A stretch of DNA of 64,000 bases from an uncultured Oscillospiraceae bacterium (GTDB lineage: Bacteria > Bacillota > Clostridia > Oscillospirales > Oscillospiraceae), in the NCBI GenBank assembly GCA_910588495.1, contig CAJUPU010000014.1, forward strand, positions 5,017 through 69,016, read 5' to 3'. Every line of letters starts with the position of its first letter. Positions within the stretch are counted from its first letter, which is position 1. The position numbers and the translations under genes are program-made. The notes beneath the pieces are model-generated. The model worked only from the letters and a program-made list of their open reading frames with translations, ran no database searches and had not been told where the DNA came from. This document shows, piece by piece, positions 36,387 to 45,459 of the stretch.

Positions 36387-36414
36387 TCGCATCTCACGAA
36401 AAGGACTGATCGAT

Positions 36415-38889
36415 ATGCTGACGCGGTCACAGGAACTGGAGTTCTGCCGCCTCCGCCGGGAGGTCATCGGCCAAACCTATCAACAGCTCAACCCCGAGCA
36501 GCGAAAGGCCGTGCTGGCCACCGAAGGGCCCCTGCTGCTGCTGGCGGGGGCGGGGTCGGGCAAGACCACGGTGCTCATCCACCGGGTGGCGAACCTGATC
36601 CGCTACGGCCGGGGGTCGGACAGCGATGAGGCGCCGGGGTGGGCGACGCAGCAGGATCTGGACTTTCTGCGCGCCTACGCCGCCGCCCCCGCCAAGGAAG
36701 GCCGCCTCCAGGCCGACCGGCTGTGCGCCCTGGACCCCGCCCCCCCCTGGACCATCATCGCCATCACCTTCACCAACAAGGCCGCCGGGGAGCTGAAAGC
36801 CCGGCTGGAAAAGATGCTGGGCCCCGCCGCCCGGGACGTGTGGGCCTCCACCTTCCACTCCGCCTGTGTGCGCATCCTCCGCCGGGACATCGAGAAGTTG
36901 GGCTTCCCCTCCTCCTTCACCATCTACGACACCGACGATTCCCTGCGGGTGATGAAGGACTGCGTCCGGGAGCTGTCCTTCGATGACAAGCAGTTCCCCC
37001 CCCGCGCGGTGCTGGGCGACATCTCCCGGGCCAAGGACAAGCTCCAGCTGGCCCGGGACTTCGCCGGGGAGGCGGACAAGTCCGGCGACCTCCGGCTGCA
37101 GAAGATCGCCCGGCTGTACGCCGAGTACGAGAAGCGGCTGTGGGAGGCCGGAGCGCTGGACTTCGACGACATCATCCTCCACACCGTCCGGCTGCTCCAG
37201 GAGCACGACGACGTTCTGGCATATTACCAGAAAAAATTCCGCTATGTGCTCATCGACGAGTACCAGGACACCAACAATCTGCAGTATCTGCTGGCCTCCC
37301 TGCTGGCCGGGGGGTGGAAGAACATCTGCGTGGTTGGGGACGACGACCAGTCCATCTACCGCTTCCGGGGGGCCACCATCGAAAACATCCTGTCCTTCGA
37401 GGACCAGTACAAGGGCTGCCGCACCATCCGGCTGGAGCAGAACTACCGCTCCACCAAGAACATCCTGGACGCCGCCAACGCCGTGATCCGCCACAACCAG
37501 GGCCGCAAGGGCAAGGAGCTGTGGACTGCCGGGCCGTCGGGGGACAAGGTCCAGCTCTACACCGCCATGAACGAGAACGACGAGGCCCGGTTCGTGGCGG
37601 ACAAGCTGATGTCCGACTACCGGGCGGGGGTGAAGTGGAACACCCACGCCGTACTCTACCGGATGAACGCCCAGTCCAACCAGCTGGAGGTGGCCTTCAA
37701 GCGCAGCGGCATCCCCTACAAGGTGATCGGCGGCACCCGGTTCTTCGACCGGGCGGAGGTGAAGGACATGCTGGCCTATCTGTGCGTGGTCCACAACCCC
37801 GCCGACGACCTGCGGCTGGCCCGGATCGTCAACAATCCCCCCCGGGGCATCGGCAGCGCCACCATAGAGCGGGCCAGGGCCATCGCCGCCCAAAACGGCC
37901 TGTCCCTGTGGGACGTGGTGTCCCACGCCGGGGACCACCCGGAGCTCCAGCGGGCGGCGGCAAAGCTGGGGCAGTTCACCGCCATGATCCAGGAGCTGAC
38001 GGAGCTGTCCCACACCCTGGACCTGGAAAATTTTTACGAGGAGGCGGCGGCCCGCACCGGCTACGCCGCCATGCTCCAGGCCAAGCGCGACATCGAGAGC
38101 CGCACCCGGCTGGAGAACGTGCGGGAGCTGCTCACCTCCATCAAGGGCTATGTGGAGAATGCCGGGGAGGAGGCGTCCCTGGCGGGCTTTCTGGAGGAGA
38201 TCGCCCTGTACACAGACCTGGACAGCCACGACCCCGATGAGGACGCGGTGGTGATGATGACCATGCACTCCGCCAAGGGTCTGGAGTTCCCCTCGGTGTT
38301 CGTGGTGGGCATGGAGGAGGGGATCTTCCCCGGCATCCGGGCCATCGGCGAGGCGGAGGAGATGGAGGAGGAGCGGCGGCTGTGCTACGTGGCCCTGACC
38401 CGTGCCAAGGAACGGCTCTACCTCACCTGCGCGGGCCAGCGGATGCTCTTTGGCCGCACCAGCACCAACCGGCCCTCCCGGTTCGCCGGGGAGATCCCGG
38501 CGGAGCTGCTGGACCAGTCCGGGCGGTCCTACCTGGACCCCGCCCCCACCGGGGGGGACTGGGACGAGTTCGACCAGACGCCCAGGGTCTCCACCTACCG
38601 GGAGCCCTACCGCCCCGCCTACGGCGGTGGGGAGCGGCGGACCTATACCCCGCCCCGGCCTCAGAAAAGCGCCGCCCGCCCCGTGTTCCGGTCCGCTGTG
38701 GCGGACTCCGGCCCCGCCCTGCCCGAGTACCAGAAGGGGGACATGCTGGAGCACAAAGCCTTTGGCCGGGGGATGGTGCTGTCCGCCCAGAAGATGGGGG
38801 GCGACGTGCTGCTGGAGATCGCCTTCGACGGGGTGGGGTCCAAGCGGCTGATGCTCAAGACCAGCGTGCAGTACATCAAAAAGCTATAG
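36415..38889 (+). CDS. pcrA: UvrD/PcrA-type ATP-dependent DNA helicase
   Basis: An 824-residue SF1A 3'-5' helicase of repair and replication restart. Motif Q/I: LNPEQRKAVLATEGPLLLLA then AGAGSGKT (residues 44-51); motif II LIDEYQDTN; motif III VVGDDDQSIYRFRGA; motif IV RLEQNYRST; motif V VVMMTMHSAKGLEFPSVF; motif VI LCYVALTRAKERLYL. The C-terminal RNA-polymerase-interacting Tudor-like domain (KAFGRGMVLSAQKMGGDVLL) is present. AAAGGACTGATCGAT precedes the ATG. The stop is followed at once by repeat family 2. Confidence 0.96.
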   Translation: MLTRSQELEFCRLRREVIGQTYQQLNPEQRKAVLATEGPLLLLAGAGSGKTTVLIHRVANLIRYGRGSDSDEAPGWATQQDLDFLRAYAAAPAKEGRLQADRLCALDPAPPWTIIAITFTNKAAGELKARLEKMLGPAARDVWASTFHSACVRILRRDIEKLGFPSSFTIYDTDDSLRVMKDCVRELSFDDKQFPPRAVLGDISRAKDKLQLARDFAGEADKSGDLRLQKIARLYAEYEKRLWEAGALDFDDIILHTVRLLQEHDDVLAYYQKKFRYVLIDEYQDTNNLQYLLASLLAGGWKNICVVGDDDQSIYRFRGATIENILSFEDQYKGCRTIRLEQNYRSTKNILDAANAVIRHNQGRKGKELWTAGPSGDKVQLYTAMNENDEARFVADKLMSDYRAGVKWNTHAVLYRMNAQSNQLEVAFKRSGIPYKVIGGTRFFDRAEVKDMLAYLCVVHNPADDLRLARIVNNPPRGIGSATIERARAIAAQNGLSLWDVVSHAGDHPELQRAAAKLGQFTAMIQELTELSHTLDLENFYEEAAARTGYAAMLQAKRDIESRTRLENVRELLTSIKGYVENAGEEASLAGFLEEIALYTDLDSHDPDEDAVVMMTMHSAKGLEFPSVFVVGMEEGIFPGIRAIGEAEEMEEERRLCYVALTRAKERLYLTCAGQRMLFGRTSTNRPSRFAGEIPAELLDQSGRSYLDPAPTGGDWDEFDQTPRVSTYREPYRPAYGGGERRTYTPPRPQKSAARPVFRSAVADSGPALPEYQKGDMLEHKAFGRGMVLSAQKMGGDVLLEIAFDGVGSKRLMLKTSVQYIKKL

Positions 38890-39018
38890 CGTCCGAGCCG
38901 TCGTGAGCAGCGCGGATGGACCGGCGCGAGGGCAAAAGCCCCGCCGCCGCAAAGTGGAGGCGGGTTTTGTCCGAGCAGCCGGGAAGCCGCGCGTCGCGAA
39001 CAGGCGAGGCGTGAATAC
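38890..39018 (+). repeat. Repeat family 2, copy after pcrA
   Basis: Begins directly at the pcrA stop (GTCCGAGCCGTCGTGAGCAG) and contains GCGCGTCGCGAACAGGCG at its end. It shares both outer blocks with the grpE-dnaK copy, while the middle differs and carries its own CCGCC / GGCGG hairpin. A terminator follows ten bases later. Confidence 0.8.
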
Positions 39019-39027
39019 AAAAACGCG

Positions 39028-39055
39028 AAAAGGACCGCCTTCCGGCGGTCCTTTT
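39028..39055. terminator. Bidirectional terminator between pcrA and the cobalamin operon
   Basis: Perfect stem AAAAGGACCGCC / GGCGGTCCTTTT with loop TTCC; T-runs on both strands. It ends the pcrA transcript and the 15-kb cobalamin operon. Confidence 0.92.
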
Positions 39056-39060
39056 CTATC

Positions 39061-39570
39061 TCAAAATTCCACGCCCCTCCGGGCGGGGACGCCCTGTTCG
39101 AAGGGATGGCGGTGGCACCTCATCTCGGTGACATAGTCCGCCGCCTCCCGCATCCACTCCGGCGGCTCCCGGCCGGTGAGCACTACCTCCCGGCCCTCCG
39201 GCCGGTCCAGCACCGCCGCTCTCAGCAGATCCCGGTCAATTAGATCCGTTTGCCAGGCGGCGCAGGCCTCGTCCAGCACCAGCAGCTCCGCGTCCAGCGC
39301 CAGGGCCCGGCGCAGGTGGTCCGTCTGGAGGGCGCGGGTCTCCGCCTTCTCTGCCCCGGTCATCTGAAAGGAGAATTTGGTTCCCGCCTTGCCCCGGAAC
39401 ACCTGGGCGCCCAGCCCCTCCAGCAGGGGGATCTCCCCGCTGTCCCTCCCCTTGAGGAACTGGACGACGGCCACCCGCCGCCCCGTGCCCAGCGCCCGCA
39501 GGGCCAGCCCCATGGCGGCGGTGGTCTTGCCCTTGCCCGCCCCCCAGTAGAGGTGGACCAGCCCCGTCAT
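39061..39570 (-). CDS. cobO: Cob(I)yrinic acid a,c-diamide adenosyltransferase
   Basis: A 169-residue CobA/CobO/BtuR-type enzyme that attaches the adenosyl group to cobalt. P-loop GAGKGKTTAAMG at residues 10-21, VVQFLKGRDSGE, LLVLDEACAAW and LTGREPPEWM, all family motifs. The ATG overlaps the cbiC stop by four bases. Last gene of the operon. Confidence 0.94.
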   Translation of the reverse strand: MTGLVHLYWGAGKGKTTAAMGLALRALGTGRRVAVVQFLKGRDSGEIPLLEGLGAQVFRGKAGTKFSFQMTGAEKAETRALQTDHLRRALALDAELLVLDEACAAWQTDLIDRDLLRAAVLDRPEGREVVLTGREPPEWMREAADYVTEMRCHRHPFEQGVPARRGVEF

Positions 39571-40244
39571 TTCAGCGCCTCCTGGCGCCTGACGGGGTCC
39601 ACCGCGTCCAGAGCGGTGTACAGCAGGGCGTTGCAGATGGCGGCGCACACGTTGCTGCCCCCCTTGCGGCCCATGGCGGCGATGCAGGGCACGCCGAAGC
39701 GCTCACAGGCGTCGAACACCCGCTCCTTGCTCTCCACCACGTTGACGAAGCCCACCGGAGCCCCGATCACCAGGGCGGGGCGCAGGCCCGCCTCCATCAG
39801 CTCACAGATCTTCAGCAGGGCGGTGGGGGCGTTGCCCACCGCCAGCACCCCGACGGGGTGCTCTTTTGCCGCTTTGTCCATGCACACCACCGCCCGGGTG
39901 GTGCCCCGGGCCTTTGCGGCGGCGGCCACGTCGGAGTCCGCCATGTAGCAGCGGACCTCCCCCCCCAGCTTGGACAGCGCCGCCTTGCTCACTCCGGACC
40001 TGGCCATGTTGGTGTCGGTGACGATGGACGCCCCCGCCCGGAGGGCCTCCACCGCCCGCTCCACCGCATTCTCCGTGAAGCGCAGGGCTTCGGCGTAGTC
40101 GAAGTCCGCCGTGGTGTGGATCACCCGCTTCACCACCGCCTCGTGCTCCGGGAGCAGGGCGATGCCCCGCCGGGCCAGCTCTTCCCCGATGATCCTCATG
40201 CTCTCCGCCTCGATGGCGGAGGGCGTGGTATAGGTCGCGTCCAT
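39567..40244 (-). CDS. cbiC: Cobalt-precorrin-8 methylmutase
   Basis: A 225-residue methylmutase moving the C11 methyl to C12 to give cobyrinic acid. Catalytic His43 lies in VIHTTADFDY; IVTDTNMARSGVSK, GNAPTALLKICELM and PVGFVNVVESKE are family motifs; RKGGSNVCAAICNALLY closes the protein. Its ATG abuts the cbiP stop (TGAATG). Confidence 0.95.
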   Translation of the reverse strand: MDATYTTPSAIEAESMRIIGEELARRGIALLPEHEAVVKRVIHTTADFDYAEALRFTENAVERAVEALRAGASIVTDTNMARSGVSKAALSKLGGEVRCYMADSDVAAAAKARGTTRAVVCMDKAAKEHPVGVLAVGNAPTALLKICELMEAGLRPALVIGAPVGFVNVVESKERVFDACERFGVPCIAAMGRKGGSNVCAAICNALLYTALDAVDPVRRQEALK

Positions 40245-41726
40245 TCAGTTCCCCTCCATCACGCCATAGATCTTGTCCATATCCAGGGCCTCCCGGACCC
40301 CCTGGGCCAGCAGGTCCAGCTGCCCCTGCTGATAGGCGGCGTGGGACACCGCCTGGGCGGCCTCCACCGCCAGCCCCTTCCGGGCGCACAGCAGCTCCGC
40401 CAGCTTCTGGGTCAGTTCCCCGCTGTCGAACAGCCCGTGGAGGTAGGTGCCCCACACGTTTCCCTGGGCGCAGCCGTCCTCCCGGCCGTTTTCCAGGCGG
40501 CAGAAGGGCGCCCCCCGCACCTGGGTGGTCCCCATGTGGATCTCGTACCCGTCCAGGCGGGCCCCCGCCAGCGGCCCGGCCAGCACCGCGGCCCCCACCC
40601 GGGTGCGGGACTTCTCGGGCAGGAACGTGGTCTCCATGGGCAGAAGGCCCAGCCCTCGGACGCTGCCGGTGTTGCCATGCTCCACCCCCTGGGGGTCGTG
40701 GATGAGCTCCCCCAGCATCTGATAGCCGCCGCACACCCCAAGCACCGGCACGCCCTGGGCCGCCAGCTTGAGGACCGCCGCCTCCAGCCCGGTCTGGCGC
40801 AGCCACAAAAGGTCGCCCACGGTGCTCTTGGTGCCGGGCAGGATCACCAGATCCGGCGCGCCCAGCTTCCGGGGATCGTCCACATAGCGCACCCCGATCT
40901 GGGGGTGCTCCTCCAGGGGGGCGAAGTCGGTGAAGTTGGAGATCCGGGGCAGGCGGACCACCGCCGCGTCCAGGGGCTTGTGGGCCTCCTCCCGGCCCAG
41001 GCAGGGGGCCAGGGAGTCCTCGTCGTCCACGTCCACCTTCAGATAGGGCACCACCCCCAGCACCGGCTTGCCCGTCTTTTCCTCCAGCATGGCAAGGCCG
41101 GGGCGGAGGATGTCCGGGTCCCCCCGGAACTTGTTGACGATCAGCCCCGCGATCCGCTCCTGTTCCGGCCGCTGGAGCAGGGCCACCGTGCCGTAGAGCT
41201 GGGCGAACACGCCCCCCCGGTCGATGTCCCCGGCCAGCAGCACCGGGGCGTCCACCTTGAGGGCCAGCCCCATGTTCACGATGTCATCGGCGCGCAGATT
41301 GATCTCCGCCGGACTGCCCGCCCCCTCGATCACGATGATGTCGTGCTCGGCGGCCAGGCTGTCAAAGGCGTCCAGCACCTCGGGGAAGAGCTGCTTTTTA
41401 TAGCGGAAATACTCCGCCGCCGACATCTGCCCCCGGATCTCCCCCAGGACGATCACCTGACTGCCCGTGTCGCTGCTGGGCTTGAGCAGCACGGGGTTCA
41501 TCCGCACGTCGGGCTCCGCCCCCGCCGCCTGGGCCTGGACCACCTGGGCCCGGCCCATCTCCAGGCCGTCCCGGGTGACGTAGCTGTTCAGCGCCATGTT
41601 CTGGCTCTTGAACGGGGCCACCCGGTATCCGTCCTGGGCGAAGATCCGGCACAGCGCGGCGCACAGCAGGCTCTTGCCCGCCCCGGACATGGTGCCCTGG
41701 ACCATGATGCGTTTGGCTCGGCTCAT
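40245..41726 (-). CDS. cbiP: Cobyric acid synthase
   Basis: A 493-residue glutamine-dependent amidotransferase that amidates positions b, d, e and g of the corrin ring. The N-terminal domain has the P-loop-like VQGTMSGAGKSLLCAALCR and APFKSQNMALNSYVT; the C-terminal GATase has LGVCGGYQMLGE with the catalytic Cys, and GTYLHGLFD with the His. Overlaps the cobD stop by four bases. Confidence 0.96.
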   Translation of the reverse strand: MSRAKRIMVQGTMSGAGKSLLCAALCRIFAQDGYRVAPFKSQNMALNSYVTRDGLEMGRAQVVQAQAAGAEPDVRMNPVLLKPSSDTGSQVIVLGEIRGQMSAAEYFRYKKQLFPEVLDAFDSLAAEHDIIVIEGAGSPAEINLRADDIVNMGLALKVDAPVLLAGDIDRGGVFAQLYGTVALLQRPEQERIAGLIVNKFRGDPDILRPGLAMLEEKTGKPVLGVVPYLKVDVDDEDSLAPCLGREEAHKPLDAAVVRLPRISNFTDFAPLEEHPQIGVRYVDDPRKLGAPDLVILPGTKSTVGDLLWLRQTGLEAAVLKLAAQGVPVLGVCGGYQMLGELIHDPQGVEHGNTGSVRGLGLLPMETTFLPEKSRTRVGAAVLAGPLAGARLDGYEIHMGTTQVRGAPFCRLENGREDGCAQGNVWGTYLHGLFDSGELTQKLAELLCARKGLAVEAAQAVSHAAYQQGQLDLLAQGVREALDMDKIYGVMEGN

Positions 41727-42805
41727 AGGCTCCCCTCCCTCAAGATCTCCTCCAGCGCGGCCAGCAGGCGGCTGTTCTCCTCCGCCGTGCGCACCGCCGT
41801 TCGATACCAGCCCTCACACAGGCCGTGGTAGTTGGCGCAGTCCCGGAGGAGGATCCCCCGCTCCCGCAGGGGCCCCACCAGGGGCACGGGGGACCAAAAC
41901 AGCAGATAGTTGGCCTCCCCGGGCACCACCCGGAGGCCCAGCCGGGACAGCTCCCCCGCCAGCCGGGGCCGCTGGGCCTGGATCTGCGCCCTCACGGCCT
42001 CCACGTAGTTCGTCTCTTCCAGCGCGGCGATCCCCGCCGCCTGGGCCGGGCCGGACACCCCCCAGGGCTGGCCCGCGCCCCCCATGGCGGCCAGCAGGGC
42101 GGCGTCCGAGCACAGACAGTACCCCAGCCGCAGCCCCGCCATGGCGTACAGCTTGGTGAACGCTTTCAAGATCAGCAGGTTTTCGTACCTGCCCACCAGG
42201 TCTTTCAGGGAAAAGGCGTCCGGATCGTCCAAAAAGCCGCAGAAGCACTCGTCCAGCACCAGCAGGGCCCCCGCCGCCCGGCATCGCTCCGCCGCCGCCG
42301 CCAGCAGGGCGCGGGGGACGGTCCGCCCGGTGGGGTTGTTGGGCTGGCACAGGAACACCAGGTCCATATCCGGCGTGATGGCCTCCAAAAAGTCCTCATT
42401 CAGGGCGAAGCCGTCCCCCTCCTTCAGCAAAAAGCGGTCCGTGCTGCACCCGGCCAGCTCCAGCGCCGCCTCGTACTCCGAGAAGGCGGGGGCGGTGACC
42501 AGCCCCCGCTTCGGGCGTCTGGCCAGCACGGCGCGGTAGATCAGCTCCGCTGCCCCGTTGCCGCACAACACCCAGGCCGGGTCCACCCCCTCCGCTTTGC
42601 CGATGGCGGCCCGCAGGGCCCGGCACAGGGGGTCCGGGTAGCGCTCCGCCGTGTCCAGGGCGCGGACCGCGGCCCTGCGCACCCCCTCCGGCAGGCCCAG
42701 GGGGCTGATGTTGGCGGAAAAGTCCAGGGGCTGGCCGCCCCGCTCCGCCTGATAGCCCGCCCAGTCGCCGCCGTGGGTCAGTTTTGCCTCCATATCCGCC
42801 CTCAT
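41723..42805 (-). CDS. cobD: L-threonine-O-3-phosphate decarboxylase (CobD type)
   Basis: A 360-residue PLP enzyme related to histidinol-phosphate aminotransferase, producing aminopropanol phosphate. LTHGGDWAGYQAE, LDFSANISPLGLP, QPNNPTGR, LVLDECFCGF and the PLP-lysine segment ILKAFTKLYAMAGLRLGY are present. The ATG at 42805 overlaps the cbiB stop (ATGA), matching the operon style; an ATG four codons later has GAGG upstream and is an alternative. Confidence 0.92.
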   Translation of the reverse strand: MRADMEAKLTHGGDWAGYQAERGGQPLDFSANISPLGLPEGVRRAAVRALDTAERYPDPLCRALRAAIGKAEGVDPAWVLCGNGAAELIYRAVLARRPKRGLVTAPAFSEYEAALELAGCSTDRFLLKEGDGFALNEDFLEAITPDMDLVFLCQPNNPTGRTVPRALLAAAAERCRAAGALLVLDECFCGFLDDPDAFSLKDLVGRYENLLILKAFTKLYAMAGLRLGYCLCSDAALLAAMGGAGQPWGVSGPAQAAGIAALEETNYVEAVRAQIQAQRPRLAGELSRLGLRVVPGEANYLLFWSPVPLVGPLRERGILLRDCANYHGLCEGWYRTAVRTAEENSRLLAALEEILREGSL

Positions 42806-43767
42806 TTCTTCCGGCGGGCCAGCGCCCGCCCCAGCAGCCCCGCCCCCAGGGCCAGCCCCGCCGCCGCGTACAGCATTTTGTTGGCCCGGCCAATGTCCGC
42901 GGGCTCCACGGGCCGTTTGGGGTCCCCGATGGCGGGCTTGTCCACCGTTTTTCCAAAATAGGAGGCGGGCCCCGCCAATTGCACCCCCAGCGCCCCGGCG
43001 CAGGCGGACTCCGTCTGGGCGGAGTTGGGGCTTGCGTGGTTCCGGCGGTCCCGCCGCCAGATCCTCCAGGCGCTTGGGCCGTCCTGGCCGGTGAGATGCG
43101 CCGCCCCCACCCAGCACAGCGCCGCCAGCCGGGAGGGCGCCAGGTTGGCCAGATCGTCCAGGCGTGCCGCCGCCCGGCCGAAGTAGAGGTAGCGGTGGTT
43201 TTTATAGCCCACCATGCTGTCCATGGTGTTCACCGCCTTGTAGGTCAGGGCCAGGGGCGCACCGCCGGCCAGCATGTAGAACAGGGGCGCGGCCACCCCG
43301 TCGGAAAAGTTCTCCGCCACGGTCTCCACGGCGGCTTTGGCCACCCCCTCGGCGCTCAGGTTTTCCGTGTCCCGGCCCACGATGCGGCCCACCGCCCGCC
43401 GGGCGGCGGGCAGGTCGCCCCGCTCCAGCTCCCGCTGGACCCGGGCGCTCTCCTGGGCCAGCCCCTTCAGGGCCAGGGCCTGCCAGCACCACACCGTCTC
43501 CAGGCCCACACCCAGGGCCGGGTGTATTTTTTTCGCCAGGGCACAGGCCCCCGACGTGAGAACATAGGTCCCCGCCGGGAGGGCGGCCGCCAAGATAGCT
43601 CCGCCCAGCAGCTCCCCTTCCGGGGTCTGGGGCAGGCGGGGGCGCAGAACGTCCTCCAGGGCCGAGATCGCCCGCCCCATGTACACCACGGGGTGGGGCA
43701 TCCAGTCCGGGTCGCCCAAAAGAAGGTCCAGCACAAAGCCGCAGGGGATGGCAGGGTCAAACTTCAT
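42802..43767 (-). CDS. cbiB: Adenosylcobinamide-phosphate synthase
   Basis: A 321-residue membrane enzyme attaching aminopropanol (phosphate) to adenosylcobyric acid. LDLLLGDPDWMPHPVVYMGR is the CbiB signature, with VGRDTENLSAEGVAKAAVET and AENFSDGVAAPLFY in the middle and four to five hydrophobic segments. Overlaps the cobC stop by four bases. Confidence 0.95.
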   Translation of the reverse strand: MKFDPAIPCGFVLDLLLGDPDWMPHPVVYMGRAISALEDVLRPRLPQTPEGELLGGAILAAALPAGTYVLTSGACALAKKIHPALGVGLETVWCWQALALKGLAQESARVQRELERGDLPAARRAVGRIVGRDTENLSAEGVAKAAVETVAENFSDGVAAPLFYMLAGGAPLALTYKAVNTMDSMVGYKNHRYLYFGRAAARLDDLANLAPSRLAALCWVGAAHLTGQDGPSAWRIWRRDRRNHASPNSAQTESACAGALGVQLAGPASYFGKTVDKPAIGDPKRPVEPADIGRANKMLYAAAGLALGAGLLGRALARRKK

Positions 43768-44363
43768 CGCTTCTCGCCTCTCGTGTACCGCACTGTCTCC
43801 AGCACGGTCAAAATTCGGTCTGTGCTCCACCGGGAGCCGTCCAGCACAAAGCCGCCCCCCAGGGGGCCCCGCCAGGAGAAGTAGTCCCGCCGGGGCAGGG
43901 CGAACCGCTCCAGCACCGCCATCTGAGTGCCGCCGTGGGCCACCACCGCCAGGCGCTTCGCGCCGGACGCCGCGGCCTGGTCCATCAGCGCCCCGAAGGC
44001 GGCGCAGGTCCGGGCGCAGAACGCCTCCATGGACTCTCCCTCCGGCACGGGGCCCCGGCAATGGCCGTCCACCCATGCCCGATAGGGGGCGAAGTCCTCC
44101 ATGTCCCGCCAGCTCCGGCCCTCGAAAACGCCGAAGTCCATTTCCCGAAGGTCTGGGACCACGATCTGCCGGGCCTGGGGGAACAGGACCGCCGCCGTCT
44201 CCGCCGTCCGGCCCAGGGGGGAGACGAACACGGTCTCCATCCCGAGATCCGCCTCCCTCAGCGCCGCCCGCCCCGCCTCGGTGAGGGGCAGGTCGGTGCG
44301 GCCCAGATAGCGGCCCTGGGCGTTCCAGGCCGTCTGGCCGTGGCGCAGGAGATAGACCCTCAC
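43764..44363 (-). CDS. cobC: Alpha-ribazole phosphatase-type histidine phosphatase
   Basis: A 199-residue histidine phosphatase. The phosphohistidine motif is VYLLRHGQTAWNAQGR (His8), with SPLGRTAETA, EMDFGVFEGRSW and VVAHGGTQMAV. Its place between cobU-like and cbiB genes indicates alpha-ribazole-5'-phosphate (or adenosylcobalamin-5'-phosphate) as substrate. I take the GTG at 44363, overlapping the previous stop as GTGA, over an upstream ATG at 44387. Confidence 0.88.
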   Translation of the reverse strand: MRVYLLRHGQTAWNAQGRYLGRTDLPLTEAGRAALREADLGMETVFVSPLGRTAETAAVLFPQARQIVVPDLREMDFGVFEGRSWRDMEDFAPYRAWVDGHCRGPVPEGESMEAFCARTCAAFGALMDQAAASGAKRLAVVAHGGTQMAVLERFALPRRDYFSWRGPLGGGFVLDGSRWSTDRILTVLETVRYTRGEKR

Positions 44364-44683
44364 TTCAGCACCAGGGGCAGGCCGCACAGCACCCGGACCA
44401 CCCGCTGGGCCCGCTGGGCCAGCAGGCAGCTCAACCGCCCCGCCGCCTCCCGGGCGGCCCGCTGGGCGGGATCGACCGGCACCACGCCGCCCCCCACCTC
44501 GGTGGCGATGACCACCTCGAATCGAGCCAATTCATCGGCCAGGGCGTTCAGATCGGCGCAGTCCGCCGCCCGGTCCTGCACGTCCCAGACGGCCTGGGCA
44601 CGCAGCTCTTCCTCGGTACAGTCCAAAAGCGCCTGGGCATAGTCCCTTTTTCCGCTGTACAGCGGCCCCGTGATGAAGATCAT
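44360..44683 (-). CDS. Short CobU-like protein with degenerate P-loop
   Basis: A 107-residue protein, little more than half of normal CobU. It starts MIFITGPLYSGKRDYAQALL, a P-loop in which the Ser/Thr after Gly-Lys is Arg13, and ends like CobU: VVIATEVGGGVVPVDPAQRA, then AGRLSCLLAQRAQRVVRVLC and GLPLVLK. The middle with the guanylylated His region is missing. A full-length CobU lies 770 bases upstream, so this is a shortened paralogue, perhaps a regulatory or partner subunit. It overlaps cobS by four bases and is therefore likely translated. Confidence 0.75.
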   Translation of the reverse strand: MIFITGPLYSGKRDYAQALLDCTEEELRAQAVWDVQDRAADCADLNALADELARFEVVIATEVGGGVVPVDPAQRAAREAAGRLSCLLAQRAQRVVRVLCGLPLVLK

Positions 44684-45459
44684 AAGAATTTCGCCTCCAA
44701 CAGCTGGCAGGCGGCCAGCGCCCCCAGCATCCAAAGCTCGCACCGCTGCAAGAACCACCCGGCAAGATCGCCGGACAGCCCGCCGAACGCCCGGTCCGCC
44801 GCCACCCGGTAGCGCCGGAACACGATCAGCGCGGTGAGGGCCATGGCCCCCCCGGCGATCCCCCCCAGGACGATCATCCCGGAGGCGGCCAGGGCGCACT
44901 CCAGCATCAAGATCCGGCCCGCCATGCGGCGGTCCGCCCCGGTGGCGAAGGTGTGGGCCAGCCCCGTATCCCTGGCCAGGGCGAACCGGGTCACCGACAG
45001 CCCGGACAGCCCCCGCTCCAGCACGAAGGCCAGCGCCATGGCCCCCAGGGCCTCCCGGGTGGGCACAAGGGCGGCGCACAGGGCCAGGTGGGCCGCGAAA
45101 TAGGCGCACAGCTTGATCGCGGCGAAGGCCCCGCACCGGGGGTCCTTCAGGATCTCCTGCTTTTTCTCCGGGGGGGCGTGGCTGGCCAGGGCGTCGCAGG
45201 TGTCGGCGTAGCCGTCCAGGTGGACGCCCCCGGTGACCAGCACCGGGATCAGGCAGAGGCCCGCCCCCCGCAGCAGAGAGGGGGCGCTGAGATAGGCGCA
45301 CAGCGCCCCCCAGCCCAGCCACAGCCCGCCGCACACCAGCCCCACGAGGGGGAAGGCGCACAGGGCGTAGCGCATGTTTTTGGCGTTCCACTCAGGGCAG
45401 GGCAGGGGCAGGGCGGAGAACATGGCGAAGGCCACCAGCACCGTCTCGATGAGGATCAT
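44680..45459 (-). CDS. cobS: Adenosylcobinamide-GDP ribazoletransferase
   Basis: A 259-residue membrane enzyme joining alpha-ribazole to adenosylcobinamide-GDP, the last step of nucleotide loop assembly. FSALPLPCPEWNAKNMRYAL near the N terminus and GGVHLDGYADTCDALASH with the metal-binding Asp residues are diagnostic; six to seven hydrophobic segments. Overlaps cobU by four bases. Confidence 0.95.
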   Translation of the reverse strand: MILIETVLVAFAMFSALPLPCPEWNAKNMRYALCAFPLVGLVCGGLWLGWGALCAYLSAPSLLRGAGLCLIPVLVTGGVHLDGYADTCDALASHAPPEKKQEILKDPRCGAFAAIKLCAYFAAHLALCAALVPTREALGAMALAFVLERGLSGLSVTRFALARDTGLAHTFATGADRRMAGRILMLECALAASGMIVLGGIAGGAMALTALIVFRRYRVAADRAFGGLSGDLAGWFLQRCELWMLGALAACQLLEAKFL

